Positions 1 to 5,878 are shown, numbered from the stretch's first letter. The stretch is 5,878 nt of DNA from Candidatus Methanofilum arcanum (GCA_031285085.1 JAITWW010000134.1:1-5878), one strand, 5' to 3'. Made by a program: numbers and translations. Notes: generated by a model not told the origin, from the letters alone.

Positions 1-12
1 TTGTTTTCATAG

Positions 13-1113
13 TTATCGTAATCGAACCCCAAGGTCTGCAAGTCTTGATGGGAGGTACTCATCAGTTACAAAATCAAGTCCTCTGCTTGCAAAGGCCTGC
101 TGTTCTGATTTTACATTGAGTTGTAATTGGATATGAATCTGTTCAGTCCAGTAATCAGTCATAAAACGAGGATCTGTAAGCTCTGCTTTTAATGCAGTGA
201 TGTCACGTTCATTTAATTTGTCTGAGGGGAGATTGTACTCGCGAATGTCACTTGGCTGAACGCCAATGAACTGAGCTGATGGCGTTGCGAGAAGATCTGA
301 TATATGAGCACTTTTTATTGAGCCATATGCTACACTTGCAAAGATACGATATGACCAAGGATCTCCATCTGTAAAGACCGTTATTGGAAGCTCAAAGCGA
401 TCATAGATGCGATTGAGCAGACGGCGTGTTGATCGTGCGGGCTGACCTTTGAGATGTACTAAAATTGCGTTGCACCTTTCATCGAACTGATTCTCAATTA
501 ATCTTGCGTACATACCTCCTGTTTCTATTGCGATAACAACATCTGCATCATGATCCAGCAGATCAAGCTGTTCGACAGTTGTTGGAATCTGGTACCCAGC
601 CTCTCCAACATCATCCTGACAATGGATTTTTTTTGGACCACGCCTGGTCTGCTCTCGAAGTTCTATCGGGCCGAATATACTTGCTCCATTTTCTTCTGGA
701 CGGAGATTGAAGTGTTCACGTTGCGTGTCTGTTAAGATCTCCAGATCTTCAACAAGCATATTTGACTCATGCTGATCAGAGAACTTTGCCTTTTTCCAAC
801 CTTCTGATATATAGTACATCTCACGAAGCGTTGAGGAACGATCATATGTGATCTGATGTTTCAAAAACCCAATAGTGTATGCCATGCGAAGGATGTGTCG
901 AGCACTTTTTTCTGTTGCTGCTGCTCGATTTCTCTCAAGGTCTCCAAGTTTCCAGACTTCGTGTTGCTCATCATATGCAAGGTTGCGCTTTGTTCGCGTT
1001 GCAAGGGAGATAGATGGGATCTCTCCTGCTTCGAGCTGTTGGTACCACTTTTCAGAGATGCTCAGCAGTTGACCCAGTGCATCTGCTTTTTTTGTGCTTT
1101 TATGAGGAGACAT
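13..1113 (-). CDS. top6A: DNA topoisomerase VI subunit A (Spo11-like DNA-cleaving subunit)
   Basis: This is the catalytic subunit of the archaeal type IIB topoisomerase, which makes a transient double-strand break with two-base 5' overhangs and, with Top6B, relaxes and decatenates DNA using ATP. The 366 residues match the usual family length. The winged-helix (5Y-CAP) domain lies roughly at residues 65-150 and holds the STLREMYY motif; by alignment with Spo11 the second Tyr (Y101) is the nucleophile. The Toprim domain follows, with the metal-binding Glu in IETGG (E197) and the DxD in TDGDPWSY (D249, D251). All key residues are present, so it looks active. The start ATG overlaps the end of top6B by 14 nt and has a good upstream GGTGAT, so the two subunits are probably translationally coupled. 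The identification is secure. Confidence 0.97.
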   Translation of the reverse strand: MSPHKSTKKADALGQLLSISEKWYQQLEAGEIPSISLATRTKRNLAYDEQHEVWKLGDLERNRAAATEKSARHILRMAYTIGFLKHQITYDRSSTLREMYYISEGWKKAKFSDQHESNMLVEDLEILTDTQREHFNLRPEENGASIFGPIELREQTRRGPKKIHCQDDVGEAGYQIPTTVEQLDLLDHDADVVIAIETGGMYARLIENQFDERCNAILVHLKGQPARSTRRLLNRIYDRFELPITVFTDGDPWSYRIFASVAYGSIKSAHISDLLATPSAQFIGVQPSDIREYNLPSDKLNERDITALKAELTDPRFMTDYWTEQIHIQLQLNVKSEQQAFASRGLDFVTDEYLPSRLADLGVRLR

Positions 1114-2938
1114 GATCTATCACCACCTTTTGTTCATCTGAGGTGCCTCGAAGATCAATGGTTCCATCTCCTGTTCCCAAAAACTCCGCACTCCATTTCT
1201 CTCCACATGCAAGATGAAGGTTCCAGACTGCCGTGTACTCACCGTCACTTTCATCGCAGTAGACCGGTTTTGGAGAGGCTAAAGAGAGATTATCAGAAGA
1301 AAAACAGTATATACTTATATCAAGCTCTGTTGAGGTATAGTTAGATACAGACAGATACACGGTTCCATCTCGATATTGTTTTTTTGCAACAACTCTTTTG
1401 AGGATGCGTCCTTCGATAGGACTGGTATCTGGAACTGGTCGCTCAAGTGTTTCTGCCACTTTTTGAGCAATATCTGGAATGAATGAACAAATCGCTTGAG
1501 CCCGTTCATCTGACTGACGCATCTTGTCGCGACGGCTCAAAAACAGTTTTAATTCTCGTCCAAGCTCTTGAACAGCAAGGGTGATCTCCTTTTCTATTTC
1601 AGGAACAGCAGCAATGGCATCTTTACTCTCACTAGTGAATGGCACATTCGTAGATGCGACATGCACCAGGAGAAGGATGGGACCAAGGGGAAGTCCTTGC
1701 TGGCTGAGTCCATAGTTTCGCCAGTTTATGGCACTGATAGCTCCTGTTATGATACAGGCGCCTTGCTGATACATGAGAGGAACCCGGTTTGCAAATCGAA
1801 GAAGCTTGGCTTGTCCTTCTGCTTCAAGAGAGCCTCCATATCCAAGTGCAGCTTCTACAACAACTGGATGCCCGGCATATACAATCGCCGTTCTCGCCTT
1901 TGCAGAAGCAAAGTCAGGGTTGAACTCCTTTAAAATTCCTTGTCTTATTTGGTCTTCGGTTATTGGAGAGAGGCATGCCTGAGCATTTGGAGGAGGAATC
2001 TTGGCCTGTTGCATTGCTGCATGAAGTGCTGTCAAGGTGGCAAGATCTAGATGTGATATCGGTGTGTTTTTCTCAATCTGTGCGTGTATGCAGATCTCAT
2101 CCGCTGTTTTTATGCCGATCTTTGAGAATTGATCAACTAAAAACGCATGTATCGTCATGTGTTTTGGAAGCTCCTTGTGTGCGATCATACGTTGAAGTCG
2201 ACCGAGTTCGGTACCATGGGGATGTGGTTTTATTGATTCTGCTTTTTTTATTGGTTCGTGATCGGTTCTCTCAAACACCATATGCTCACCATCAAGATCA
2301 AGTGTGATACGGGTGTGTGGATTGACAACAGAACTGTATGCCAGGTACTCGATGAGTCTTTTCCGTGCAGAAAAGGTTGCTTTTAAGGTGATCTCGATGC
2401 GTGTGCCATGTGCCCGTTCCCATTCCCGCTCAGTATGAGAGACGATATTTGGTTCATTTGCCTCAGTATCTATCCCAAGTAGGAACTCATGTGCTGGCTC
2501 GTGGTAGCTGCATCGCGAGATGATCTGAGTTGGCTGGCCTGATGTCAATTGTGCATATAAAACAGCTGCTGAGATCCCAATTCCTTGTTGCCCCCGTGAC
2601 TGCCGTATCTGATGAAACCGAGAGCCATATAAGATCTTTCCAAACACAAATGGAATGTGGGAGGCGAGAATGCCAGGCCCATTATCCTCAACAATGATCT
2701 TGTAGAGCCCATCTGAGAGTTTATGCACCCCGATAAAAATGTCTGGCAAAATTTCGACTTCTTCACAGGCATCAAGGGCATTGTCTACTGCTTCTTTTAC
2801 CGTTGTGATAATTCCACGTGTTGGAGAGTCAAAGCCAAGAAGATGACGATTTTTCTCGAAAAATTCTGCAATACTGATGGTACGATGATCACGTGCAAGC
2901 TGATGAGCAGGTGTTTGCATGGGAGCTTCTGGTGTCAT
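1100..2938 (-). CDS. top6B: DNA topoisomerase VI subunit B (GHKL ATPase subunit)
   Basis: This is the ATPase subunit of Topo VI; it dimerises on ATP binding, captures the transported DNA and drives cleavage by Top6A. The GHKL fold covers about residues 20-230: KEAVDNALDAC (E49 general base, N53 for Mg), DNGPGI (D85) and the glycine-rich lid SRGQQGIGISAAVLY (114-128). An H2TH-like segment lies around 240-320. The transducer domain follows, with NVPFTSESKDAI carrying the lysine that contacts the ATP gamma phosphate (K439). Residues about 505-612 form the beta-rich, Ig-like C-terminal domain known from Methanosarcina Topo VI and missing in some other archaea. The 612 aa length is normal for that type. 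The upstream 60 nt lack a clear Shine-Dalgarno (AGAAAAC directly precedes ATG), so the mRNA may be leaderless; Met7 is an alternative start. It is first in the operon with top6A. Confidence 0.97.
   Translation of the reverse strand: MTPEAPMQTPAHQLARDHRTISIAEFFEKNRHLLGFDSPTRGIITTVKEAVDNALDACEEVEILPDIFIGVHKLSDGLYKIIVEDNGPGILASHIPFVFGKILYGSRFHQIRQSRGQQGIGISAAVLYAQLTSGQPTQIISRCSYHEPAHEFLLGIDTEANEPNIVSHTEREWERAHGTRIEITLKATFSARKRLIEYLAYSSVVNPHTRITLDLDGEHMVFERTDHEPIKKAESIKPHPHGTELGRLQRMIAHKELPKHMTIHAFLVDQFSKIGIKTADEICIHAQIEKNTPISHLDLATLTALHAAMQQAKIPPPNAQACLSPITEDQIRQGILKEFNPDFASAKARTAIVYAGHPVVVEAALGYGGSLEAEGQAKLLRFANRVPLMYQQGACIITGAISAINWRNYGLSQQGLPLGPILLLVHVASTNVPFTSESKDAIAAVPEIEKEITLAVQELGRELKLFLSRRDKMRQSDERAQAICSFIPDIAQKVAETLERPVPDTSPIEGRILKRVVAKKQYRDGTVYLSVSNYTSTELDISIYCFSSDNLSLASPKPVYCDESDGEYTAVWNLHLACGEKWSAEFLGTGDGTIDLRGTSDEQKVVIDHVSS
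1119..1128 (-). promoter_or_regulatory. Ribosome binding site of top6A inside the top6B end
   Basis: On the minus strand the sequence AGGTGGTGAT lies just before the top6A ATG, with GGTGAT ending 5 nt upstream of it. It matches the archaeal anti-Shine-Dalgarno and sits inside the last codons of top6B. This supports the chosen top6A start and lets subunit A be translated by ribosomes that finish subunit B. Confidence 0.7.
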
Positions 2939-2998
2939 GTTTTCTTTGTTCTGTACACATATGTCTGTGTGTGCACATAATGCAAAGGGTAGATTACT
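2939..2998. promoter_or_regulatory. Divergent promoter region between top6B and the methyltransferase gene
   Basis: These 60 nt separate two genes transcribed away from each other, so both promoters must lie here or reach into the neighbouring coding sequence. AT-rich centres that could serve as TATA elements are CATATG (2958-2963) and ACATAATG (2975-2982), but neither is a strong consensus. Two related octamers, TGTACACA (2952-2959) and TGTGCACA (2970-2977), start 18 nt apart and could be a regulator site. The location is certain from the gene layout; the exact elements are guesses. Confidence 0.45.
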
Positions 2999-4228
2999 AT
3001 GAAAGTCCTTTCATGTACAGGAATGAAGACGAGGAAGCGTCGAGAGAGGGTATGTATATCTGGCAAATATCGTGTGCTTTCTATTCCCCTTGGTCATGCT
3101 CCTTTTTCTTATGAGATCGTGGCAGTTTCTGCATTTTTGAAAAGCATAGCTCCTGAAGATCTCTATTTTGAGATACAGGATGAGACTTTACTCTGCTATC
3201 TCCATCGTTTTGATGTTGATCTTCACCAAAGCATTATTGAGGAGTACTCACGGGTGCATCTTGACATGCATTACTCTTCTCCATCAATGAATCCATTTCG
3301 TTGTGCACTTGCAGATATTCTTGCGATTGGATCATATGGAATCTGCCTTGGAAAACGGATCTATGTTAACTATAGTGGTGAGCGAAAGGTGCTTGATCGT
3401 AATGCAAAGAAAAAAAAGAGGACTGAGTATTTTTATGCACAAGGGCATGAGTTTTCACATATACGAAATGAACTTCCAGAGAAGTTTTTAGATCAGATAA
3501 TTTGTGGAGATAGTCTTGCCGTGCTTCGCGAGCTTCCTGATAACTGTATCGATATTATTGTGACCTCACCTCCGTATAATTTTGGACTGGAGTACGATGC
3601 CGATGATGCAGGTGATGCAAAGCATTGGGAGCAGTATCTTTCTGATCTATTTGCTATTTTTGATGAGTGTACTCGTGTACTTGCCTGGGGAGGACGTTTT
3701 ATCGTCAATGTTCAGCCTCTTTTCTCAGAGTATATTCCAATTCACCATATTATCTCTCATCATCTCATGAGTCGACATCTTATCTGGAAAGGGGAGATTT
3801 TGTGGGAGAAAAATAATTATAACTGTAAGTACACTGCATGGGGAAGTTGGAAAAGACCTTCAAGTCCATACCTGAAGTATACTTGGGAATTTCTTGAAAT
3901 TTTCTGTAAAGGAGAGATTAAAAAAGCAGGTCCTCAGGATATGATTGATATTACTGCTGAGGAGTTTAAGGCCTGGGTTGTTGCCAAATGGTCAATTTCA
4001 TCAGAACGAAATATGAAGGGTTATGGTCATCCCGCGATGTTTCCTGAGGAGTTAGTAATGAGATGTCTGAAGTTGTTTAGTTATCAGGGTGATATCGTGC
4101 TGGATCCTTTTAATGGAGCTGGTACAACGACTTGTGTTGCACATCGCCTGCACCGGCAGTATCTTGGAATAGATATCTCAGAGGAGTACTGTAAAACAGC
4201 ACAGATGCGTATATCTGAAAAAGACTAA
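2999..4228 (+). CDS. Beta-class site-specific DNA methyltransferase with long N-terminal extension (N4-cytosine or N6-adenine)
   Basis: This 409-residue protein transfers a methyl group from S-adenosylmethionine to an exocyclic amino group in DNA. The catalytic motif IV is TSPPY (189-193) after a typical ICGDSLAVLRELPDNCIDIIV lead-in (168-188, split here by family motifs). The target-recognition region lies at about 200-335 and includes the TAWGSW segment (279-284). Motif X is HPAMFPEEL (344-352), and the SAM-binding motif I is LDPFNGAGTT (368-377), followed by YLGIDIS. Motif IV before motif I is the beta order. SPPY together with HPAxFP is common in N4-cytosine enzymes but does not exclude N6-adenine. 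The first 160 residues match nothing I recognise and contain a basic run KKKKR (137-141). ATG at 2999 has only a weak AGGG upstream; Met9 is an alternative. No endonuclease gene is beside it in the window, so it is probably solitary. The recognition site is unknown. Confidence 0.9.
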   Translation: MKVLSCTGMKTRKRRERVCISGKYRVLSIPLGHAPFSYEIVAVSAFLKSIAPEDLYFEIQDETLLCYLHRFDVDLHQSIIEEYSRVHLDMHYSSPSMNPFRCALADILAIGSYGICLGKRIYVNYSGERKVLDRNAKKKKRTEYFYAQGHEFSHIRNELPEKFLDQIICGDSLAVLRELPDNCIDIIVTSPPYNFGLEYDADDAGDAKHWEQYLSDLFAIFDECTRVLAWGGRFIVNVQPLFSEYIPIHHIISHHLMSRHLIWKGEILWEKNNYNCKYTAWGSWKRPSSPYLKYTWEFLEIFCKGEIKKAGPQDMIDITAEEFKAWVVAKWSISSERNMKGYGHPAMFPEELVMRCLKLFSYQGDIVLDPFNGAGTTTCVAHRLHRQYLGIDISEEYCKTAQMRISEKD

Positions 4229-4815
4229 GGCTGTGGTTTTATTCCTTCACTATCGATAACGATGAGGGATGTTTTTGTGTCTGGTGGGGACTGCGTGAAG
4301 ATATGGTACCAGTACGCTATCTCTGCTTCTTCTTTTTCTTCTGCACATGTTCGCGAAGTGAGATCTTGTATGAGTTTTGACATGGTGAACGGGTCTGATT
4401 TGCTGTTCAGTCCTTGACATGCAGATACTATGACCTGTCCGTGGTCAATCATGAATGGGTAGGTTTTGCAGATCCATGGCCGAAGATGATATACGGTGCA
4501 GCAGTTTCTCTCTAAGAAGATACACTGGTCTTTTATGTGACGAAGTGTCCATCCAAATGTGAGGTGTTGTCCCTGTTCAACCAGGTGTTCTGGATATGGA
4601 GCTACCATCTCATCCCAAAAGAGATTGGTTGCATTCATGAGTGCTCTGATTTCGGGTGGGCTTACGATTACTAGTGCATCTGGGCCTGTGCAACATGCCG
4701 CACATTTGGTGCATGTGAACTTGCATCTTTCGATATTTGATGCAATCTCGTTATGTGATAGGTTACTTTTGTTCACGCACGATCTGGTAGAAGTTTTTAA
4801 AAAGCAAAAGTCCAT
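4225..4815 (-). CDS. YkgJ-type cysteine-cluster protein (putative zinc or iron-sulfur binding)
   Basis: The protein has the cysteine pattern of the YkgJ (CxxCxxCC) family, which is thought to bind Zn or an Fe-S cluster and whose function is not established. An N-terminal cluster reads CKFTCTKCAACC (C31, C35, C38, C41, C42). The second block runs from CIFL (C98) through NCCTVYHLRPWICKTYPF (C105, C106, C116) to C133, matching the family's C-x-FL...C-x-IY...RP..CR.YP signature. There is no signal peptide or membrane segment, so it is probably cytosolic. The ATG start given overlaps guaA by 53 nt; a GTG at 4774-4776 (residue 14) would overlap by only 14 nt and would still keep all cluster cysteines, so the start is uncertain. 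It is very probably co-transcribed with guaA. Its TAG stop overlaps the end of the convergent methyltransferase gene by 4 nt. Confidence 0.85.
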   Translation of the reverse strand: MDFCFLKTSTRSCVNKSNLSHNEIASNIERCKFTCTKCAACCTGPDALVIVSPPEIRALMNATNLFWDEMVAPYPEHLVEQGQHLTFGWTLRHIKDQCIFLERNCCTVYHLRPWICKTYPFMIDHGQVIVSACQGLNSKSDPFTMSKLIQDLTSRTCAEEKEEAEIAYWYHIFTQSPPDTKTSLIVIDSEGIKPQP

Positions 4816-5338
4816 ATTCGGTGTGGCTTACTTCCGGATGCCATTGAACGCCATAGATCTGCTTTGAAGCGTTTCCAATGGCTTCATAGGGGCAGATTGA
4901 GGAGGTTGCAAGTCGGGAAAAGCCAGAAGGAAGGGCGGTTAGTTCATCGGCATGTGATGCCCAGACACTGAACCGTTCTGGACATCCTGCAAAAAGGACA
5001 TCTTCTGGGATTGGTTTTTCTTTCATATTGCGCTCGATCGAGACAGATCCATATCCTCCTTTTGCGCCACTCTGTACTGCTGTGCCATAGTGTTCTGAGA
5101 TGATGTGAAGCCCAAGGCAGATACCAAGTACTGGAAGACCTAGATCGAGGTATTTTGCACAGTTTCCTGCCCGAGCAATATCAGGACCTCCGCCAAGGAT
5201 GATTGCCTCACATCCAGACTGTACCTCCTGGGGTTTCGTTGTATTTGGAATGAGTTTAGCTTCAATATCGATATCACGAAGAGCACGAGTGATCAGATGA
5301 TTAAACTGACCATAATTCTGAACGACGTATATGACCAT
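4763..5338 (-). CDS. guaA: GMP synthase [glutamine-hydrolysing] subunit A (class I glutamine amidotransferase)
   Basis: This is the glutaminase half of GMP synthetase: it hydrolyses glutamine and passes ammonia to the ATP-pyrophosphatase subunit, which converts XMP to GMP in purine synthesis. In bacteria both halves are fused; here the 191 residues cover only the glutaminase, as in most archaea. The oxyanion-strand motif LGGGPD is at 48-53, the nucleophile elbow GICLG has catalytic C74, and the triad is completed by H167 and E169 in GVQWHPEVS. The N-terminus MVIYVVQNYGQFNHLI is characteristic of archaeal subunit A. The partner subunit is not in the window. There is no strong Shine-Dalgarno before the ATG at 5336-5338, so the transcript may have a very short leader. 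The following YkgJ-type gene overlaps its 3' end. Other class I amidotransferases are less likely given the close fit. Confidence 0.95.
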   Translation of the reverse strand: MVIYVVQNYGQFNHLITRALRDIDIEAKLIPNTTKPQEVQSGCEAIILGGGPDIARAGNCAKYLDLGLPVLGICLGLHIISEHYGTAVQSGAKGGYGSVSIERNMKEKPIPEDVLFAGCPERFSVWASHADELTALPSGFSRLATSSICPYEAIGNASKQIYGVQWHPEVSHTEYGLLLFKNFYQIVREQK

Positions 5339-5367
5339 ATAGATGAGAACTCACATAAGATTTTCTT

Positions 5368-5375
5368 GTTTATTT
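5368..5375 (-). promoter_or_regulatory. Possible TATA box for guaA
   Basis: On the minus strand AAATAAAC, preceded by a purine-rich AGCAAG that could act as a BRE, begins 37 nt upstream of the guaA ATG. With an archaeal spacing of about 25 nt from the TATA centre, transcription would begin within about 10 nt of the start codon, which would suit the missing Shine-Dalgarno. The match is by eye and weak; a second AT-rich stretch, ATAAATTCTATA, lies farther upstream near 5390-5401. Confidence 0.3.
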
Positions 5376-5403
5376 CTTGCTTGTGATGTATAGAATTTAT
5401 GGT

Positions 5404-5565
5404 TTATGAATATGATGCTGAGTTGTTTTTCTCTTGAGTCACGTGGATGTAAGTTACGGTGCGGGATGATTCAAAAAGCCCTTGTAGATTACCTTTCCAA
5501 CCGTACAGGTGGAAGAAACTTTTGAGAAGTCCAATGTGATCCATTGCTTCAGAAAATTGGTTCAC
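5404..5565 (-). CDS. Small 53-residue hypothetical protein with a strong ribosome binding site
   Basis: A GTG-started frame of 53 codons, beginning MNQFSEAMDHIGLLK and ending NNSASYS, followed by TAA. I do not recognise the family. Support comes mainly from its start: AAGGAG lies 5 nt upstream, the best Shine-Dalgarno in the window. It also begins 13 nt after the TAG of the short membrane-segment frame at 5579-5686, the spacing usual between genes of an operon. The N-terminal half could form an amphipathic helix with aromatic residues (SFFHLYGW at 16-23); the C-terminal half is polar. There are no cysteines and no membrane segment. It is on the same strand as guaA, 65 nt upstream of it. It might be a real small protein or a remnant of a larger gene. 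Confidence 0.5.
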   Translation of the reverse strand: MNQFSEAMDHIGLLKSFFHLYGWKGNLQGLFESSRTVTYIHVTQEKNNSASYS

Positions 5566-5570
5566 TTGTG

Positions 5571-5576
5571 CTCCTT
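5571..5576 (-). promoter_or_regulatory. Strong Shine-Dalgarno before the 53-codon ORF
   Basis: The minus strand reads AAGGAG, then five bases (CACAA), then GTG. This is near-perfect complementarity to the 16S rRNA 3' end at ideal spacing and is the reason for choosing the GTG at 5563-5565 over the internal ATG at codon 8, which has no such site. Confidence 0.55.
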
Positions 5577-5578
5577 TC

Positions 5579-5686
5579 CTATTTCAGAGTAATATATCCA
5601 AGTACAATTGATATTAAAACAAGGGTTGCCGATATCCATGAAGCACGTACAACCCATCATTTAGAAATAACAGAAGAAAAAATCAT
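5579..5686 (-). pseudogene. Short membrane-segment reading frame interrupted by an in-frame TGA
   Basis: From ATG at 5684-5686 the frame reads MIFSSVISK, then TGA (5657-5659), then WVVRASW followed by a hydrophobic stretch ISATLVLISIVLGYITL, a Lys and TAG. The hydrophobic stretch is long enough for one membrane helix, and no ATG, GTG or TTG follows the TGA in this frame, so the helix part cannot begin normally. The stop is 13 nt before the GTG of the well-initiated 53-codon ORF, which suggests it was once the upstream gene of a pair. The ATG has no Shine-Dalgarno and sits inside oligo-T tracts likely to end transcription, which argues for decay. A sequencing error, a chance hydrophobic frame, or a different start are the alternatives. 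Confidence 0.3.
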
Positions 5687-5702
5687 TTGATTCGCAAAAA
5701 AA
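5677..5702 (-). terminator. Oligo-T transcription terminator after the Gly/Asn-rich protein gene
   Basis: On the minus strand, 18 nt after the TAA of the upstream gene, there is a run of seven T (5696-5702) after CCCC, and a second run of six T (5677-5682). Oligo-T tracts without a stable hairpin are the normal intrinsic termination signal of archaeal RNA polymerase. I see no strong stem in front of them. Confidence 0.5.
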
Positions 5703-5720
5703 GGGGATGAGTAGTTATCC

Positions 5721-5878
5721 TTAGCCTTCAAAGCCTGTACAAGGATATGGAGTATCGCCGTCGTAGCAGATTCCATCGTTTCCGCCATTTCCACCGTTTC
5801 CACCGTTTTCACCGTTTCCACTATTTCCACCATTTTCGCCATCGGGTCTGTAATCACTTCTGTCATTGTCTGTCTCAT
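5721..5878 (-). CDS. C-terminal end of a Gly/Asn-rich repeat protein (5' end outside the window)
   Basis: Only the last 51 residues are visible; the gene continues beyond the window edge. The frame starts inside a codon at 5877-5878 and reads ETDNDRSDYRPD, then seven tripeptide units of the form [G/S][G/E]N, then DGICYDGDTPYPCTGFEG and TAA at 5721-5723. The composition is low-complexity, acidic and flexible, with two cysteines in the last 17 residues that could form a disulfide if the protein is exported. Such tails are common on archaeal surface or secreted proteins, but with the N-terminus missing neither export nor function can be stated. This frame was preferred over the other open frame of the same stretch because its repeats give a regular Gly/Asn pattern and it stops just before the oligo-T tract. 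Confidence 0.65.
   Translation of the reverse strand, partial: ETDNDRSDYRPDGENGGNSGNGENGGNGGNGGNDGICYDGDTPYPCTGFEG
5777..5839 (-). repeat. Seven tandem 9-nt units coding for Gly/Asn tripeptides
   Basis: On the plus strand seven consecutive 9-mers follow the pattern yrTTTyCrC, for example CGTTTCCAC, CATTTCCAC and CGTTTTCAC. On the minus strand they are the GEN, GGN, SGN, GEN, GGN, GGN, GGN units of the partial gene. The units differ mainly at third codon positions, and gain or loss of a unit would keep the reading frame. Confidence 0.8.

Noticed and set aside
1..10. Possible start of a further gene downstream of top6A: ATG AAA ACA on the minus strand at 10-2, 2 nt after the top6A stop
   Set aside because: Only three codons are visible and there is no clear ribosome binding site, so it cannot be supported.
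856..1344. 162-codon plus-strand frame opposite top6A and top6B
   Set aside because: It lies antisense across two well-identified genes and their junction, with a Cys/Phe/Leu/Ser-rich composition typical of an antisense shadow.
1568..1933. 121-codon plus-strand frame opposite top6B
   Set aside because: Antisense to conserved top6B sequence, with no family features and no ribosome binding site noted.
2999..4228. Restriction-modification system
   Set aside because: Only the methyltransferase is present; both neighbours (top6B and the YkgJ-type gene) are unrelated to restriction, and no endonuclease-like frame is visible.
5777..5839. CRISPR-like or regulatory short tandem repeats
   Set aside because: The units are 9 nt, contiguous without spacers, and keep a protein reading frame, so they are a coding repeat.
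5657..5878. 73-residue open frame beginning MRQTMTEVITD with Val/Glu/Thr/Met repeats
   Set aside because: It is another frame of the same strand over the 9-nt repeats. The frame giving Gly/Asn tripeptides and stopping at 5721 is far more protein-like, so the Val/Glu/Thr pattern is its shadow.

Overview
The window most likely comes from a euryarchaeon. The evidence is a divided DNA topoisomerase VI (top6B-top6A) whose B subunit carries the extra C-terminal domain seen in methanogens and relatives, and a GMP synthetase glutaminase encoded as a separate short protein, which is the archaeal arrangement. Gene style and moderate GC content fit a methanogen of the Methanomicrobiales type, but that assignment is an impression from the sequence, not a measurement.

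Layout. Positions 13-2938, minus strand: top6B followed by top6A, overlapping by 14 nt, a two-gene operon for the complete A2B2 type IIB topoisomerase. Positions 2939-2998: a 60-nt divergent intergenic region. Positions 2999-4228, plus strand: a beta-class DNA methyltransferase with an unrecognised N-terminal extension of about 160 residues and no restriction enzyme beside it. Positions 4225-5338, minus strand: guaA (glutaminase subunit) and an overlapping YkgJ-type cysteine-cluster protein, whose end overlaps the methyltransferase end by 4 nt. Positions 5339-5720: a region with no large gene. It holds a 53-codon ORF with a strong ribosome binding site, preceded by a short membrane-segment reading frame broken by a TGA, and oligo-T tracts that probably end the next gene. 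Positions 5721-5878, minus strand: the C-terminal end of a protein with Gly/Asn-rich tripeptide repeats, running out of the window.

Working together. Topo VI relaxes and decatenates DNA and is independent of the rest. The methyltransferase looks solitary. GuaA hands ammonia to a GMP synthetase ATP-pyrophosphatase subunit that lies outside the window; the YkgJ-type protein is probably co-translated with it, but its function is unknown. I see no CRISPR array, tRNA, rRNA, insertion sequence or obvious defence island. The least explained parts are the methyltransferase N-terminus and the small-ORF region at 5404-5686.
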